The position numbers and the translations under genes are program-made. A DNA stretch of 58,867 nt from assembly GCA_030429105.1 (NCBI GenBank), contig JAUIDE010000013.1:1-58867 (forward strand), given 5' to 3'. Position 1 is the first letter of the stretch; each line of letters opens with the position of its first letter. This document shows positions 1 through 9,284 of this stretch, piece by piece. The notes beneath the pieces were generated by a model that did no database searches, was not told where the DNA came from, and saw nothing but the letters and a program-made list of their open reading frames with translations. This DNA comes from Alphaproteobacteria bacterium (GTDB taxonomy: Bacteria; Pseudomonadota; Alphaproteobacteria; Rhodobacterales; Rhodobacteraceae).

Positions 1-176
1 GCCGCATGGATGGAATGAAGGCCTTCTTCGAGGGCGTGGGCGAGGGCGACGCCGCAGGGATCTGGGAGGGCGAGCCGATCTCGCGCCCCGGCTACCGCGA
101 CCGGTACCGCAAGCAGCGCGAGGCGCTCGAGCGCCAACGCGCGAAGGCCCAGACCCCGACCGGGGAGATGATCTGA
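1..176 (+). CDS. bchY: Chlorophyllide a reductase subunit Y, C-terminal end (partial)
   Basis: An open frame entering from the left edge ends at a TGA that shares its last base with the bchZ ATG (TGATG). The visible tail, about 57 residues, includes [18 protein letters not shown] and an Arg/Gln-rich end, which resembles the BchY C-terminus. BchY is the NifD-like catalytic subunit of chlorophyllide a reductase, which reduces ring B of chlorophyllide a with BchX and BchZ. Only the C-terminus is visible, so the catalytic part cannot be assessed. Placement directly before bchZ and puf matches the usual bchCXYZ-puf superoperon. Confidence 0.85.
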   Translation, partial: RMDGMKAFFEGVGEGDAAGIWEGEPISRPGYRDRYRKQREALERQRAKAQTPTGEMI

Positions 177-1654
177 TGCTCGTCACGGATCATGATCGCG
201 CCGGGGGTTATTGGGGGGCGATCTACGCCTTCTGCGCCGCCAAGGGCCTTCAGGTCGTGATCGACGGCCCGGTGGGCTGCGAGAACCTGCCCGTCACCTC
301 CGTCCTGCACTATACGGACGGCCTGCCGCCGCATGAGCTGCCCATCGTCGTCACCGGTCTCGGCGAAGAGGAACTGGGGCGGGACGGGACGGAGGGCGCG
401 ATGAAGCGCGCCTGGAAGACGCTCGACCCGGCGCTGCCCGCGGTGGTCGTCACCGGCTCAATCGCGGAGATGATCGGCGGCGGCGTCACCCCGCAGGGCA
501 CGAACATCCAGCGCTTCCTCCCCCGTACGATCGACGAGGATCAGTGGGAGGCGGCGGACCGGGCGATGACCTGGCTCTTCACCGAATTCGGCATGACGAA
601 GGGCCGCGCGCCCTCCACCAAGCCGCTCGAAGAAGGGCAGAAGCCGCGGGTCAACATCCTCGGGCCGATGTACGGCGTCTTCAACATGCCCTCCGACCTC
701 GCGGAAATCCGCCGGCTCATCGAGGGGATCGGCGCCGAGATCAACATGGTCATGCCGCTCGGCGCGCATCTGGCCGAGATGCCGAAGCTGGTGAACGCCG
801 AAGCGAATGTCGTGATGTACCGCGAATTCGGCCGCGGCCTCGCGGAGGTTCTGGGCAAGCCCTATCTCCAGGCGCCGGTCGGGCTCGACTCGACGACGAA
901 ATTCCTCCGCACGCTCGGCGAGATGCTGGGGCTCGACCCCGAGCCCTTCATCGAGCGCGAGAAGCACTCGACGATCAAGCCGGTCTGGGATCTCTGGCGT
1001 TCGGTGACGCAGGATTTCTTCGCCACGGCGAGCTTCGGCATCGCGGCGAACGAGACCTACGCTCGCGGCATCCGCCATTTCCTCGAAGACGAGCTGGGCC
1101 TGCCCTGCGCCTTCGCCGTCTCCCGCATCCGCGGCAAGAAGACGGACAATGACGAGGTCAGGGCGCTGATCCACGGGCGGCGGCCGCTGGTCGTCCTCGG
1201 CTCGATAAACGAGAAGATGTACATGGCGGAGATGGCGGGCGGCTTCGGCCCGAAGCCGGCCTTCATCCCCGCGAGCTTCCCCGGCGCCGCGATCCGCCGG
1301 GCGACGGGCACGCCCTTCATGGGATACGCCGGGGCGACCTACCTCCTGCAGGAGGTCTGCAACGCGCTCTTCGACGCGCTCTTCCACATTCTCCCGCTCG
1401 GCTCCGACATGGACCGGGCGGAGGCGACGCCGACCACGCTCCGCCGCGACCTCCCCTGGGACGGGGACGCGCAGGAACTGCTGGAGCGGATCGTCGCCGA
1501 GCACCCGATCCTCACCCGCATCTCCGCCGCCAAGTCCCTCCGCGACGCCGCCGAAAGCGCCGCGCTGAAGGCCGGGGCGAGCCATGTGGGGAGAGAAACT
1601 GTCGCCGCGCTCCGGCCCGGCGGCGCCGATGTTCCGAAGGGAGGAACGGCATGA
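176..1654 (+). CDS. bchZ: Chlorophyllide a reductase subunit Z
   Basis: This 492-aa protein is the NifK-like subunit of chlorophyllide a oxidoreductase (with BchX and BchY), which reduces the C7=C8 bond to give the bacteriochlorin ring. The N-terminal segment has the iron-sulfur ligand motif [11 protein letters not shown] near residue 37, followed by the NifK-like [14 protein letters not shown]-type region seen here as [12 protein letters not shown]. The length is normal for BchZ. The ATG overlaps the bchY stop and the stop overlaps the pufQ start (ATGA), so bchY, bchZ and pufQ are translationally coupled. The order bchYZ-pufQ is the classic purple-bacterial arrangement, so the call is firm. 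Confidence 0.97.
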   Translation: MLVTDHDRAGGYWGAIYAFCAAKGLQVVIDGPVGCENLPVTSVLHYTDGLPPHELPIVVTGLGEEELGRDGTEGAMKRAWKTLDPALPAVVVTGSIAEMIGGGVTPQGTNIQRFLPRTIDEDQWEAADRAMTWLFTEFGMTKGRAPSTKPLEEGQKPRVNILGPMYGVFNMPSDLAEIRRLIEGIGAEINMVMPLGAHLAEMPKLVNAEANVVMYREFGRGLAEVLGKPYLQAPVGLDSTTKFLRTLGEMLGLDPEPFIEREKHSTIKPVWDLWRSVTQDFFATASFGIAANETYARGIRHFLEDELGLPCAFAVSRIRGKKTDNDEVRALIHGRRPLVVLGSINEKMYMAEMAGGFGPKPAFIPASFPGAAIRRATGTPFMGYAGATYLLQEVCNALFDALFHILPLGSDMDRAEATPTTLRRDLPWDGDAQELLERIVAEHPILTRISAAKSLRDAAESAALKAGASHVGRETVAALRPGGADVPKGGTA

Positions 1655-1866
1655 CCGACCAGACGTCGAACGGCCCGATCCATCACGCCGAACGCAAGCC
1701 GCGCGCGGAGTTCTGGATCTACTTCGCGCTGATCTTCCTTGCGGCCCTGCCGGTCGCCTTCGGCTTCTGCCTCCATGCGCGCCTCACCGGGCGCGGCGGG
1801 CCGGGGCCGGTGGCGCGGGCCTGGGCGAAGGCGTGGGAGATCACGCCGCTGATTTTCTCCGTGTGA
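1651..1866 (+). CDS. pufQ: PufQ, bacteriochlorophyll formation / assembly protein
   Basis: This 71-aa protein has one membrane segment, roughly residues 22-42 ([19 protein letters not shown]). It occupies the pufQ position between bchZ and pufB. In Rhodobacter, PufQ is required for normal bacteriochlorophyll production and is thought to act as a pigment or porphyrin carrier, although its exact role is not settled. The ATG overlaps the bchZ stop by four bases. The end, [14 protein letters not shown], is typical of the family. No pufK is evident between it and pufB. Confidence 0.9.
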   Translation: MTDQTSNGPIHHAERKPRAEFWIYFALIFLAALPVAFGFCLHARLTGRGGPGPVARAWAKAWEITPLIFSV

Positions 1867-1889
1867 TGCTTCACGCGGGCAACCCCATT

Positions 1890-1911
1890 CGCCGGCCCGA
1901 CCGGGTCGGCG
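1890..1911 (+). promoter_or_regulatory. Hairpin in the pufQ-pufB spacer
   Basis: Two 9-nt arms (1890-1898 and 1903-1911) pair with one G-U wobble around a GACC loop. The hairpin lies in the 126-nt gap between pufQ and pufB. In Rhodobacter the puf mRNA is processed so that the downstream light-harvesting message is more abundant, and structures in this spacer are candidates for processing or 5' stabilisation. There is no T-run, so it is not an obvious intrinsic terminator. The functional role is inferred. Confidence 0.5.
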
Positions 1912-1992
1912 GATCGTCTGAGGGGCGAAAACCCCGAAAGACCCCGGCCGCCGGGAGGCGCGGCGTCAGTCTAACGATCCGGAGGAGAGTTT

Positions 1993-2142
1993 ATGGCTGA
2001 TCGTACCGACCTGTCGTTCACAGGTCTCACTGACGACCAGGCGCAGGAACTGCACTCGGTCTACATGAGCGGGCTCACGCTGTTCACCATCGTGGCAGTC
2101 GTCGCTCATCTGGCCGTGTTCATTTGGCGCCCGTGGTTCTGA
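1993..2142 (+). CDS. pufB: Light-harvesting LH1 beta polypeptide
   Basis: This 49-aa gene is too short for usual ORF cut-offs. A strong ribosome site (GGAGGAGAG) lies just upstream. The protein reads [20 protein letters not shown] at the N-terminus, then a single membrane helix with the bacteriochlorophyll ligand His39 in [10 protein letters not shown], and ends RPWF. It is almost identical in design and length to the Rhodobacter sphaeroides LH1 beta chain. It pairs with PufA to form the LH1 ring around the reaction centre. Confidence 0.98.
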   Translation: MADRTDLSFTGLTDDQAQELHSVYMSGLTLFTIVAVVAHLAVFIWRPWF

Positions 2143-2152
2143 GGAGAACGAG

Positions 2153-2317
2153 ATGAGCAAGTTCTACAAGATCTGGCTGGTCTTCGACCCGCGTCGCGTC
2201 TTCGTGGCGCAGGGCGTTTTCCTGTTCCTGCTGGCGGCGATGATTCACCTCGTCCTGCTCAGCACCGACCACTTCAACTGGTTCGAGCTTGCCGCGCAGA
2301 AGGCCGCCGGGGGCTGA
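2153..2317 (+). CDS. pufA: Light-harvesting LH1 alpha polypeptide
   Basis: This 54-aa protein starts [20 protein letters not shown]. It has one membrane helix with ligand His32 in AAMIHLVLL and the pigment-tuning aromatic stretch FNWFE after it. The N-terminus matches Rhodobacter LH1 alpha closely. The C-terminal tail (AAQKAAGG) is a few residues shorter than the R. sphaeroides chain. GAGGAGAACG before the ATG is a good ribosome site, 10 nt after the pufB stop. Confidence 0.98.
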   Translation: MSKFYKIWLVFDPRRVFVAQGVFLFLLAAMIHLVLLSTDHFNWFELAAQKAAGG

Positions 2318-2367
2318 CCCCCGCGTGCTAACGCGCGGCGGCCTTGGCCAGGGTCGCCGACGACAAG

Positions 2368-2411
2368 GCTGCGGGCGGCTGGCCCGCCCGCAGCGATCCG
2401 GAAAGCCGGAT
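2368..2411 (+). promoter_or_regulatory. Intercistronic pufA-pufL hairpins (mRNA stability element)
   Basis: Between pufA and pufL there is a perfect 11-bp GC-rich stem (2368-2378 with 2384-2394, 5-nt loop). A second 6-bp stem (2396-2401 with 2406-2411, AAAG loop) follows at once. In Rhodobacter the equivalent hairpins protect the pufBA segment from 3' exonucleolytic decay, which produces the high LH1-to-RC stoichiometry. The structures are seen in the sequence; the role here is inferred by position. Confidence 0.85.
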
Positions 2412-2455
2412 GACATCTGACCGGGAAGGGCCGCATTCCAGCGGAGGCGAGAGAC

Positions 2456-3331
2456 ATGGCGCTACTGAGCTTCGAGCGAAAATACCGCGTCCGCGGAGGG
2501 ACGCTGATCGGGGGCGACCTCTTCGACTTCTGGGTCGGACCCTTCTATGTGGGCTTCTTCGGCGTGACGACGGCGTTCTTCGCCGCGCTCGGCACGGTCC
2601 TCATCTTCTGGGGCGCGGCGCAGCAGGGGGAATGGAACCCCTGGCTGATCAACATCGCGCCGCCCGACCTTTCCTACGGCCTCGGCCTCGCGCCGCTGAT
2701 GGAGGGAGGGCTCTGGCAGATCATCACCTTCTGCGCCATCGGCGCCTTCGTGAGCTGGGCGCTGCGCGAGGTGGAGATCTGCCGCAAGCTCGGCATGGGC
2801 TATCATGTGCCCGTCGCCTTCGGCGTCGCGATTTTCGCCTATGTGACGCTGGTGGTGTTCCGGCCCTTCCTGATGGGCGCCTGGGGGCATGGCTTCCCCT
2901 ACGGCATCTTCTCCCATCTCGACTGGGTTTCGAACACCGGCTACGCCTATCTCCACTTCCACTACAACCCGGCGCACATGCTGGCGGTGACGTTCTTCTT
3001 CGCCACCTGCCTCGCGCTGGCGCTGCACGGGGGCCTGATCCTCTCCGCCGCCAACCCCGAGAAGGGGGAGGAGATGAAGAGCCCGGACCATGAGGACACC
3101 TTCTTCCGCGACTTCATCGGCTATTCGGTCGGCACGCTCGGCATTCACCGGGTCGGCCTGCTGCTGGCGCTCAACGCCGGCTTCTGGTCCGCCGTCTGCA
3201 TCGTGATCTCCGGGCCGGTATGGACCGAGGGATGGCCGGAATGGTGGAACTGGTGGCTCGAACTGCCGATCTGGCCGACGCCGAGCCCGACCGAGGCCGG
3301 CATCGCCGCCACCGCGACGGGAGGCATGTGA
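2456..3331 (+). CDS. pufL: Photosynthetic reaction centre L subunit
   Basis: This 291-aa protein has five membrane helices and is the L chain of the type II reaction centre. Counting from Met, His154 and His174 are the expected bacteriochlorophyll ligands, and His191 and His231 are the non-haem iron ligands. All four sit one position beyond the classical L153/173/190/230, as expected with Met counted. The C-terminus after the last helix carries a Pro/Ala/Thr tail ([19 protein letters not shown]), making it somewhat longer than the 282-residue R. sphaeroides subunit. The start is preceded by GGAGGCGAG. Confidence 0.98.
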   Translation: MALLSFERKYRVRGGTLIGGDLFDFWVGPFYVGFFGVTTAFFAALGTVLIFWGAAQQGEWNPWLINIAPPDLSYGLGLAPLMEGGLWQIITFCAIGAFVSWALREVEICRKLGMGYHVPVAFGVAIFAYVTLVVFRPFLMGAWGHGFPYGIFSHLDWVSNTGYAYLHFHYNPAHMLAVTFFFATCLALALHGGLILSAANPEKGEEMKSPDHEDTFFRDFIGYSVGTLGIHRVGLLLALNAGFWSAVCIVISGPVWTEGWPEWWNWWLELPIWPTPSPTEAGIAATATGGM

Positions 3332-3332
3332 G

Positions 3333-4301
3333 ATGCCCGAATATCAGAACATCTTCACCCAGGTGCAGGTCCAGGGCGTTCCCGAGATGGGCCTGGACGA
3401 CAACGGACGGATGACGCGGGAGCGGGTGGGCAAGCCCTTCTTCTCCTCCCTCGTCGGCTGGATGGGGAACGCGCAGATCGGGCCGATCTATCTCGGCTGG
3501 ACGGGGCTCATCGGCCTCGCCACCGGCACGCTGGCGCTCAACATCATCGGGCTCAACATGCTGGCGCAGGTCGGCTGGTCGATCCCCGAATTCCTGCGCC
3601 AGGGCTTCTGGCTCGCGCTCGAGCCGCCGAGCCCGGAATACGGGCTCCAGATGCCGCCGCTGCGGGACGGGGGCTGGTACATCATCGCCAGCTTCTTCCT
3701 GCTCGTATCGGTGATATCGTGGTGGCTGCGGGCCTATCTGCTCGCGGCCGAGCACAAGATGGGCAAGCATGTCGCCTGGGCCTTCGCCGCGGCGATCTGG
3801 CTCTTCCTCGTGCTCGGGCTCTTCCGGCCGATCCTCATGGGGTCATGGTCCGAAGGGGTGCCATACGGCATCTTCCCGCATCTGGACTGGACCACGGCCT
3901 TCTCGATCCGCTACGGCAACCTCTACTACAACCCGTTCCACGCGCTCTCGATCGTCTTCCTCTACGGCTCGGCGCTTCTCTTCGCCATGCACGGCGCTAC
4001 GATCCTCGCGGTCACCCGCTTCGGCGGCGACCGGGAGCTCGAACAGATCGCGGACCGGGGCACAGCCTCGGAGCGGGCCGCGCTCTTCTGGCGCTGGACG
4101 ATGGGCTTCAACGCGACGATGGAGGGCATTCACCGCTGGGCGTGGTGGTTCGCCGTCCTCACCCCGATCACCGGCGGCATCGGCATCCTTCTGACCGGCA
4201 CCGTGGTCGACAACTGGTACCTATGGGCGGTCGAGCACCACTTCGCCCCCGAATATCTGGGCGACTACGGCTACGAAGCCTACAGCGCGGGAGGGAACTG
4301 A
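3333..4301 (+). CDS. pufM: Photosynthetic reaction centre M subunit
   Basis: This 322-aa reaction-centre M chain has ligands at His183 and His203 (bacteriochlorophyll) and His220, Glu235 and His267 (iron). These correspond exactly to M182/202/219/234/266 when Met is counted. The N-terminus [15 protein letters not shown] is the usual RC-M start. It begins 1 nt after the pufL stop, so the two are tightly coupled. PufC follows with the same 1-nt spacing. Confidence 0.98.
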   Translation: MPEYQNIFTQVQVQGVPEMGLDDNGRMTRERVGKPFFSSLVGWMGNAQIGPIYLGWTGLIGLATGTLALNIIGLNMLAQVGWSIPEFLRQGFWLALEPPSPEYGLQMPPLRDGGWYIIASFFLLVSVISWWLRAYLLAAEHKMGKHVAWAFAAAIWLFLVLGLFRPILMGSWSEGVPYGIFPHLDWTTAFSIRYGNLYYNPFHALSIVFLYGSALLFAMHGATILAVTRFGGDRELEQIADRGTASERAALFWRWTMGFNATMEGIHRWAWWFAVLTPITGGIGILLTGTVVDNWYLWAVEHHFAPEYLGDYGYEAYSAGGN

Positions 4302-4302
4302 G

Positions 4303-5403
4303 ATGTTTCCCAAATGGTTCTCGGAATGGAACCGGAAGAATCCGACGGATCCGTTCCAGCCGATCTTCCTGATGGGCGGCATTGGCGGGGCGGTCTTCGT
4401 CGCGGCGATGCTGGTGGTGTGGGGCTGGCCCTACATGACCGAGTCCTCGCAGACCGGCCCGCGCGGCACCGGCATGTCGGTGACGAAGTTCCCGGTCGAC
4501 GCCGACCCGACGATCGCCCTCTACGAGGAGATCTACAGCGACCCGCCCTATATCCCTGAGGAGGGGGCGGCGCTGGCGAAGGACATCTACGAGAACGTCC
4601 AGGTCCTCGGCGACCTGACGGAGGACAATTTCAACCGGCTGATGCTGGCGATGACCTCCTGGGTGGCCCCCGACCAGGGCTGCGCCTATTGCCACGGCGA
4701 TGGCGGGCTGGAGACGTACGGCGCCGACGACCTCTACACCAAGGTCGTCGCCCGCCGGATGATCCAGATGACCCAGACGATCAACGACGACTGGGCGGGG
4801 CATGTCGCGGTCAACGGCACGGGCGTCAACTGCTACACCTGCCACCGGGGGGAGAACGTGCCCTCCAACATCTGGTTCCGCGTCGACCCGACGGTGGAGA
4901 CGATGGCGGGCTGGGGCGCGGTGCAGAACCGGGTGACGACCGTCTCGGGCTCCACCTCGCTGCCCTCGGACATGCTGCAGAAGCTGCTGGTCGAGGAGGG
5001 GAACATCAAGGTCCATGACCTCGAACCCCGCGTCGTGAACGCCGGCACGCCCACTTGGCAGGATACCGAGCGCACCTACAGCCTGATGAACTACTTCTCC
5101 AACTCGCTGAACGTGAACTGCAATTTCTGCCACAACAGCCGGGCGTTCTATGACCCCGCGCAGGTCACGCCGCAATGGGCCACCGCGCTCATGGGAATCG
5201 ACATGGTGCGGGACGTGAATGCGAACTACCTCGAGCCGCTGCGGGATACATACCCCGCGAACCGGCTCGGCCCGGTCCACGCCGATGCGCCGAAGGCCGC
5301 CTGCGCGACGTGCCACAAGGGCTATTCCAAGCCCATGCAGGGCACGCCGATGATCACGGACTGGCCGGAGCTCGCCGCGCCCGGCGCCCCCGTCTACGAA
5401 TGA
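4303..5403 (+). CDS. pufC: Tetraheme cytochrome subunit of the reaction centre
   Basis: This 366-aa protein has four c-type haem sites, CAYCH, CYTCH, CNFCH and CATCH, so all four haems should be present. Met residues before the first three sites and a His in WAGHVAV are plausible axial ligands. The N-terminus has an uncleaved-looking membrane anchor (about residues 21-42) with no lipobox cysteine, so it is probably held by a transmembrane helix, not by lipid. It donates electrons to the oxidised special pair from the periplasmic side. It occupies the place where Rhodobacter species carry pufX. Confidence 0.97.
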   Translation: MFPKWFSEWNRKNPTDPFQPIFLMGGIGGAVFVAAMLVVWGWPYMTESSQTGPRGTGMSVTKFPVDADPTIALYEEIYSDPPYIPEEGAALAKDIYENVQVLGDLTEDNFNRLMLAMTSWVAPDQGCAYCHGDGGLETYGADDLYTKVVARRMIQMTQTINDDWAGHVAVNGTGVNCYTCHRGENVPSNIWFRVDPTVETMAGWGAVQNRVTTVSGSTSLPSDMLQKLLVEEGNIKVHDLEPRVVNAGTPTWQDTERTYSLMNYFSNSLNVNCNFCHNSRAFYDPAQVTPQWATALMGIDMVRDVNANYLEPLRDTYPANRLGPVHADAPKAACATCHKGYSKPMQGTPMITDWPELAAPGAPVYE

Positions 5404-5436
5404 GGGGCGAAGGTGCGCGCACCAGCCCCCGGCAAG

Positions 5437-5486
5437 GTCGGGCCCCTCACGGGGCCTGACATCCGGGGGCCCTTCCGGGCCCCCGG
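5437..5486 (+). promoter_or_regulatory. Two strong hairpins after pufC
   Basis: The first stem is 10 bp (5437-5446 with 5451-5460, TCAC loop, one wobble). The second is a perfect 10-bp stem (5463-5472 with 5477-5486, TTCC loop). Neither is followed by a clear T-run. Their position just after pufC suggests 3' protection of the puf mRNA or partial attenuation ahead of dxs; this is inference. Confidence 0.7.
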
Positions 5487-5515
5487 TCTCCCCTCCTGTT
5501 GGATGCAGGAACCTG

Positions 5516-5552
5516 GCTCCGTGCGGCCCTCACCGGCCCACGGAGCTTTTTT
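5516..5552 (+). terminator. Intrinsic terminator between pufC and dxs
   Basis: An 8-bp outer stem (GCTCCGTG 5516-5523 with CACGGAGC 5539-5546) encloses a 4-bp inner GGCC stem and is followed directly by six T (5547-5552). This is a classic rho-independent terminator. It lies only about 20 nt before the dxs ATG, so dxs expression from the puf promoter would depend on read-through. Confidence 0.85.
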
Positions 5553-5568
5553 CTGAGAGGAGCATGAA

Positions 5569-7479
5569 ATGCCCCGCCCTGTCACGCCCGTTCTGGACCG
5601 CGTCGCCGGCCCCGCCGACCTCCGCGCCCTCTCCGACCGCGACCTTGCGCAGCTCGCAAAGGAGCTGCGGGCGGAGACGATCGACGCCGTTTCGGAAACC
5701 GGGGGGCATCTCGGCTCCTCGCTCGGCGTCGTCGAGCTGACGGTGGCGATCCACGCCGTCTTCAACACGCCGGTGGACAAGCTGATCTGGGATGTCGGGC
5801 ATCAGTGCTACCCCCACAAGATCCTGACCGGCCGGAGGGACCGTATCCGCACGCTGCGGCAGGAAGGCGGACTTTCCGGCTTCACGAAGCGGAGCGAGAG
5901 CGAATACGACCCGTTCGGCGCCGCCCATTCCTCCACCTCGATCTCCGCCGCGCTCGGCTTCGCCGTGGGCCGGGACATGGGGCGGCCGACGGGGGACGCC
6001 GTGGCCGTGATCGGCGACGGCTCGATCTCCGCCGGCATGGCCTATGAGGCGCTGAACAATGCGGGGCACGAGAAGCGGCGGCTCTTCGTCATCCTCAACG
6101 ACAACGAGATGTCCATCGCCCCGCCCGTCGGCGCGATGTCGAAATATCTTTCCGGCCTCTATGCGAACACGCCGCTGCACCAGATGGCGGAGGGCTTCGA
6201 GGCGGCGCTGCCCGGCCCGTTCCGCGAGGGCGCGCGCCGCGCGCGTCAGCTTGTGACCGGCATGGGGACCGGCGGCACGCTCTTCGAGGAGCTGGGCTTC
6301 ACCTATATCGGCCCGGTGGACGGGCACGACCTTTCCGAGCTTCTGCCCGTGCTCCGCGCCGCGCGGGCGCGAGCGACGGGGCCGGTGCTGATCCACGCGC
6401 TGACGGTGAAGGGCAAGGGCTACGCCCCGGCGGAGGCCTCGGCGGACAAGTATCACGGCGTCTCGAAGTTCGACGTCGTCTCCGGCAAGCAGGCGAAGGG
6501 CAAGTCGAACGCGCCGGCCTACACTTCCGTCTTCGGCAATGCGCTGACGGAGGAGGCGGCGCGGGATTCCCGCATCGTCGCCGTCACCGCCGCCATGCCC
6601 TCGGGCACCGGGCTCGACATCATGGCGAAGCGCTTTCCCGCGCGGGTCTTCGACGTCGGCATCGCGGAGCAGCACGGCGTGACCTTCGCCGCAGGCATGG
6701 CGGCCTCCGGGCTCCGGCCCTTCTGCGCGATCTATTCGACCTTCCTGCAGCGCGGCTATGACCAGGTGGTGCATGACGTGGCGCTGCAGGGCCTGCCCGT
6801 GCGCTTCGCGATAGACCGGGCGGGGCTCGTCGGCGCGGACGGGGCGACCCATGCGGGGAGCTTCGACGTCGCCTATCTCGCCAACCTCCCCGGCTTTACG
6901 GTGATGGCGGCGGCGGACGAGGCCGAGCTGGTCCACATGGTCGCCACCGCGGCGGCGCATGACGAGGGGCCCATCGCCTTCCGCTATCCGCGGGGCGAGG
7001 GCGTGGGCGTCGACATGCCGGAGCGGGGAACGTCGCTCGCCATCGGCAAGGGCCGGGTGGTGCAGGAGGGGACGCGGCTCGCGCTCCTCTCCTTCGGCGC
7101 GCATCTCTCCGAATGCCGGCTCGCGGCCGAGGCGCTGGCGCGCCGGGGCGTTTCCGTCACGCTGGCGGACGCGCGCTTCGCGAAACCCCTGGACGAAGAC
7201 CTGATCGCCCAGCTCGCCGCGCATCACGAGGCGCTGATCACGGTGGAGCAGGGGGCGGCGGGCGGCTTCGGCGCCCATGTGCTCCACTTCCTCGCGCGGA
7301 CCGGCCGGCTCGACCGCGGGCTCAGAATCCGGACGATGACGCTCCCCGACCGCTTCATCGAACATGCGAGCCCAGCGGCGATGTACGCCGACGCCGGGCT
7401 GACGGCCGCGGATATCGAGGCGGAGGCGCTCTCGGCGCTCGGCGTCGCATCCCCGAAATTCGGCGAGAAACGCGCCTGA
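5569..7479 (+). CDS. dxs: 1-deoxy-D-xylulose-5-phosphate synthase
   Basis: This 636-aa thiamine-diphosphate enzyme condenses pyruvate and glyceraldehyde-3-phosphate, the first step of the MEP isoprenoid pathway. Recognisable motifs are GHQCYPHKI, the ThDP/Mg site [18 protein letters not shown] with NDN, and a transketolase-like C-terminal half with [13 protein letters not shown]. The start follows GAGAGGAGC. A dxs gene next to puf is usual in Rhodobacter (the old ORF641) and supplies precursors for the bacteriochlorophyll tail and carotenoids. It converges with idi, which serves the same pathway. Confidence 0.97.
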   Translation: MPRPVTPVLDRVAGPADLRALSDRDLAQLAKELRAETIDAVSETGGHLGSSLGVVELTVAIHAVFNTPVDKLIWDVGHQCYPHKILTGRRDRIRTLRQEGGLSGFTKRSESEYDPFGAAHSSTSISAALGFAVGRDMGRPTGDAVAVIGDGSISAGMAYEALNNAGHEKRRLFVILNDNEMSIAPPVGAMSKYLSGLYANTPLHQMAEGFEAALPGPFREGARRARQLVTGMGTGGTLFEELGFTYIGPVDGHDLSELLPVLRAARARATGPVLIHALTVKGKGYAPAEASADKYHGVSKFDVVSGKQAKGKSNAPAYTSVFGNALTEEAARDSRIVAVTAAMPSGTGLDIMAKRFPARVFDVGIAEQHGVTFAAGMAASGLRPFCAIYSTFLQRGYDQVVHDVALQGLPVRFAIDRAGLVGADGATHAGSFDVAYLANLPGFTVMAAADEAELVHMVATAAAHDEGPIAFRYPRGEGVGVDMPERGTSLAIGKGRVVQEGTRLALLSFGAHLSECRLAAEALARRGVSVTLADARFAKPLDEDLIAQLAAHHEALITVEQGAAGGFGAHVLHFLARTGRLDRGLRIRTMTLPDRFIEHASPAAMYADAGLTAADIEAEALSALGVASPKFGEKRA

Positions 7480-7482
7480 AAC

Positions 7483-7516
7483 GCGAAAGGCCCCGGCGCT
7501 GACCGGGGCCTTTCGC
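7483..7516. terminator. Bidirectional terminator between dxs and idi
   Basis: A perfect 14-bp stem (7483-7496 with 7503-7516) surrounds a 6-nt loop. It lies between the convergent stops of dxs (7479) and idi (7540). T tracts within the 3' arm on either strand are short, but the stem is very stable and the placement fits a shared terminator for both directions. Confidence 0.85.
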
Positions 7517-7539
7517 TCAGGAGCGCGTCATGCGCAGGG

Positions 7540-8091
7540 TTACTCGGCAGCCTCCACCCGCGGCCCGAAGATCGCGTTGCGGTGCTTCTCCATGTAGATC
7601 CGGAGCCAGGGCGTGAAGCGCGACGGGTCCTCCCCGATCTCGTCCGCGAGGTCCTCCACGTCGATCCATTCCCAGTCCATCACCTCTTCGGGGTCGGGAT
7701 GGATTTCGAGCCCTTCCGGCGCCTCGCCGATATAGAGGTCGACGACCTCATGCTCGATCAGCCCGCCGCCGACATCGGCGCGATATTCCACCCGGTCGGC
7801 GTGGCGGAGCGTCACCCCGGCGACGCCGAGCTCCTCCATCAGCCGCCGGCGGGCGCAGTCGCCCGGGTCCTCTCCCCAGTGCGGATGGGTGCAGCAGCTG
7901 TTCGCCCAGAGGCCGGGCGTGTGGTATTTGCCCATCGCGCGGCGCTGGATCAGGAGGAAATCCCCCTCCATCAGGAAGACGGAGACGGCCTTGTGCCGGA
8001 GGCCGCGCTGATGCGCCTCCAGCTTCTCGACCGGCTGGAGCGCGCCCTCCACCCAGGCGGGGATCAGCGCCCGGTTGCTCATCTGGTTCAT
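7540..8091 (-). CDS. idi: Isopentenyl-diphosphate delta-isomerase, type I
   Basis: This 183-aa Nudix-fold enzyme interconverts IPP and DMAPP. It shows the type I signature: the active-site Cys and His in ANSCCTHPHWGED, and the Glu-containing Nudix region RRRLMEELGVAGV. This is the ORF176 of Rhodobacter photosynthesis clusters. It is the last gene of the leftward bchG-bch2-bchP-idi unit and overlaps the end of bchP by 4 nt, so it is probably co-expressed to feed geranylgeranyl diphosphate production. Confidence 0.95.
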   Translation of the reverse strand: MNQMSNRALIPAWVEGALQPVEKLEAHQRGLRHKAVSVFLMEGDFLLIQRRAMGKYHTPGLWANSCCTHPHWGEDPGDCARRRLMEELGVAGVTLRHADRVEYRADVGGGLIEHEVVDLYIGEAPEGLEIHPDPEEVMDWEWIDVEDLADEIGEDPSRFTPWLRIYMEKHRNAIFGPRVEAAE

Positions 8092-9284
8092 GTGGACACC
8101 GCGGGAATGAGCCGGGTCAGGTGCGCGATGTTCTTGATCGCAATCTTGATATGCGCCAGCGGGCGCGCCTTCACCAGCTTCTTGTTCATGTAGGCTTCGA
8201 AGGTCAGGCGCTGCACGTCCACGTCATGGCAGAGGGAGACGAACCGCTCCCGCCGCTCGTCCGACTTGTAATAGGCGTCCTGCATCGCGCGGAGCACGTT
8301 GAAGACGGTCTTGTGCTCCTTCATGAAGAGCTTGCGCGCGAGCTGGAGGTCTTTCACGCGGCCGCTGGCGAGGCAGGCGGCCGCAGCCGTGGCCGCGACG
8401 CGGCCGCCGACCATGGCGTAGTAGATGCCCTCGCCGGAAGAAGGGGCGACGACGCCCGCCGCGTCGCCGGCCAGCACCACGTCCCGCCCGTTGTCCCACT
8501 TGTCGAGCGGCTTGAGGGGGATCGGCGCGCCCTCCCTCCGGATCGTCTCGCAACCGGTGAGGCCCGAGGATTCGCGGAGGAGGGCGGTGGCCTTCTTCAG
8601 GTCCACCCCGTCCACGCCCGTGCCCATGCCGACGGAGGCGGAGGCGCCGTGGGGGAAGACCCAGCCGTAGAAGTCGGGCGAGACGACCCCGTCATAGATC
8701 ACGTCGCAGCGCGTAGCGTCATAGGCGCCCCCGGCCGCCGGCGCGGCGATGATCTCGTGATAGGCGATGACATAGGGGATCTTGTCCCCCCCCGGCACTT
8801 CCTGCCGGCCGACATCCGAGCGCGCGCCGTCCGCCCCGATCACGAGGCGGCAGGACAGCTCCCGCTCCTCGCCGCTCGCCTTGTCGCGATAGACGACGCG
8901 GGGGCCGCCCGCATCCCGCTCGATCCGCTTGTAGGTGCCGGTGAAGCGGGCGGCGCCAGCATCGGCGGCGCGGACGCGCAGGAATTCGTCGAAATGCTCC
9001 CGGTCCACCATCCCGACATAGCCGTTCTCGATCGGGATATCGACGGCGCGGCCGGTGGGGGAGATCATCCGCGCCGTCTCGATCTTCGCGACGATCTGGC
9101 TGTCCGGAATATGGAAATCCTGGATCAGCCGGGGCGGGACGGCGCCGCCGCAGGGCTTGATCCGCCCGGCCCGGTCCAGCATCGCGACCCGGACGCCGGA
9201 GCGCGCGAGGTCCTCCGCCGCCGTGGCGCCGGCGGGCCCGCCGCCGACGACGACCACATCGAAATCCCTGTCCTGCATCCTCAT
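8088..9284 (-). CDS. bchP: Geranylgeranyl (bacterio)chlorophyll reductase
   Basis: This 398-aa flavoprotein saturates three double bonds of the geranylgeranyl tail to give phytyl bacteriochlorophyll. The N-terminus has the FAD-binding Rossmann motif VVVVGGGPAGATAAEDLA, and later come the CGGAVPPRLI and GDAAGVVAPSSGEGI motifs of the geranylgeranyl reductase family. It overlaps bch2 by 4 nt upstream and idi by 4 nt downstream. Length and context match BchP of purple bacteria. Confidence 0.96.
   Translation of the reverse strand: MRMQDRDFDVVVVGGGPAGATAAEDLARSGVRVAMLDRAGRIKPCGGAVPPRLIQDFHIPDSQIVAKIETARMISPTGRAVDIPIENGYVGMVDREHFDEFLRVRAADAGAARFTGTYKRIERDAGGPRVVYRDKASGEERELSCRLVIGADGARSDVGRQEVPGGDKIPYVIAYHEIIAAPAAGGAYDATRCDVIYDGVVSPDFYGWVFPHGASASVGMGTGVDGVDLKKATALLRESSGLTGCETIRREGAPIPLKPLDKWDNGRDVVLAGDAAGVVAPSSGEGIYYAMVGGRVAATAAAACLASGRVKDLQLARKLFMKEHKTVFNVLRAMQDAYYKSDERRERFVSLCHDVDVQRLTFEAYMNKKLVKARPLAHIKIAIKNIAHLTRLIPAVST

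Noticed and set aside
4303-4309. A pufX gene after pufM
   Set aside because: The next gene is clearly the tetraheme cytochrome pufC and no small single-helix ORF lies between pufM and dxs.
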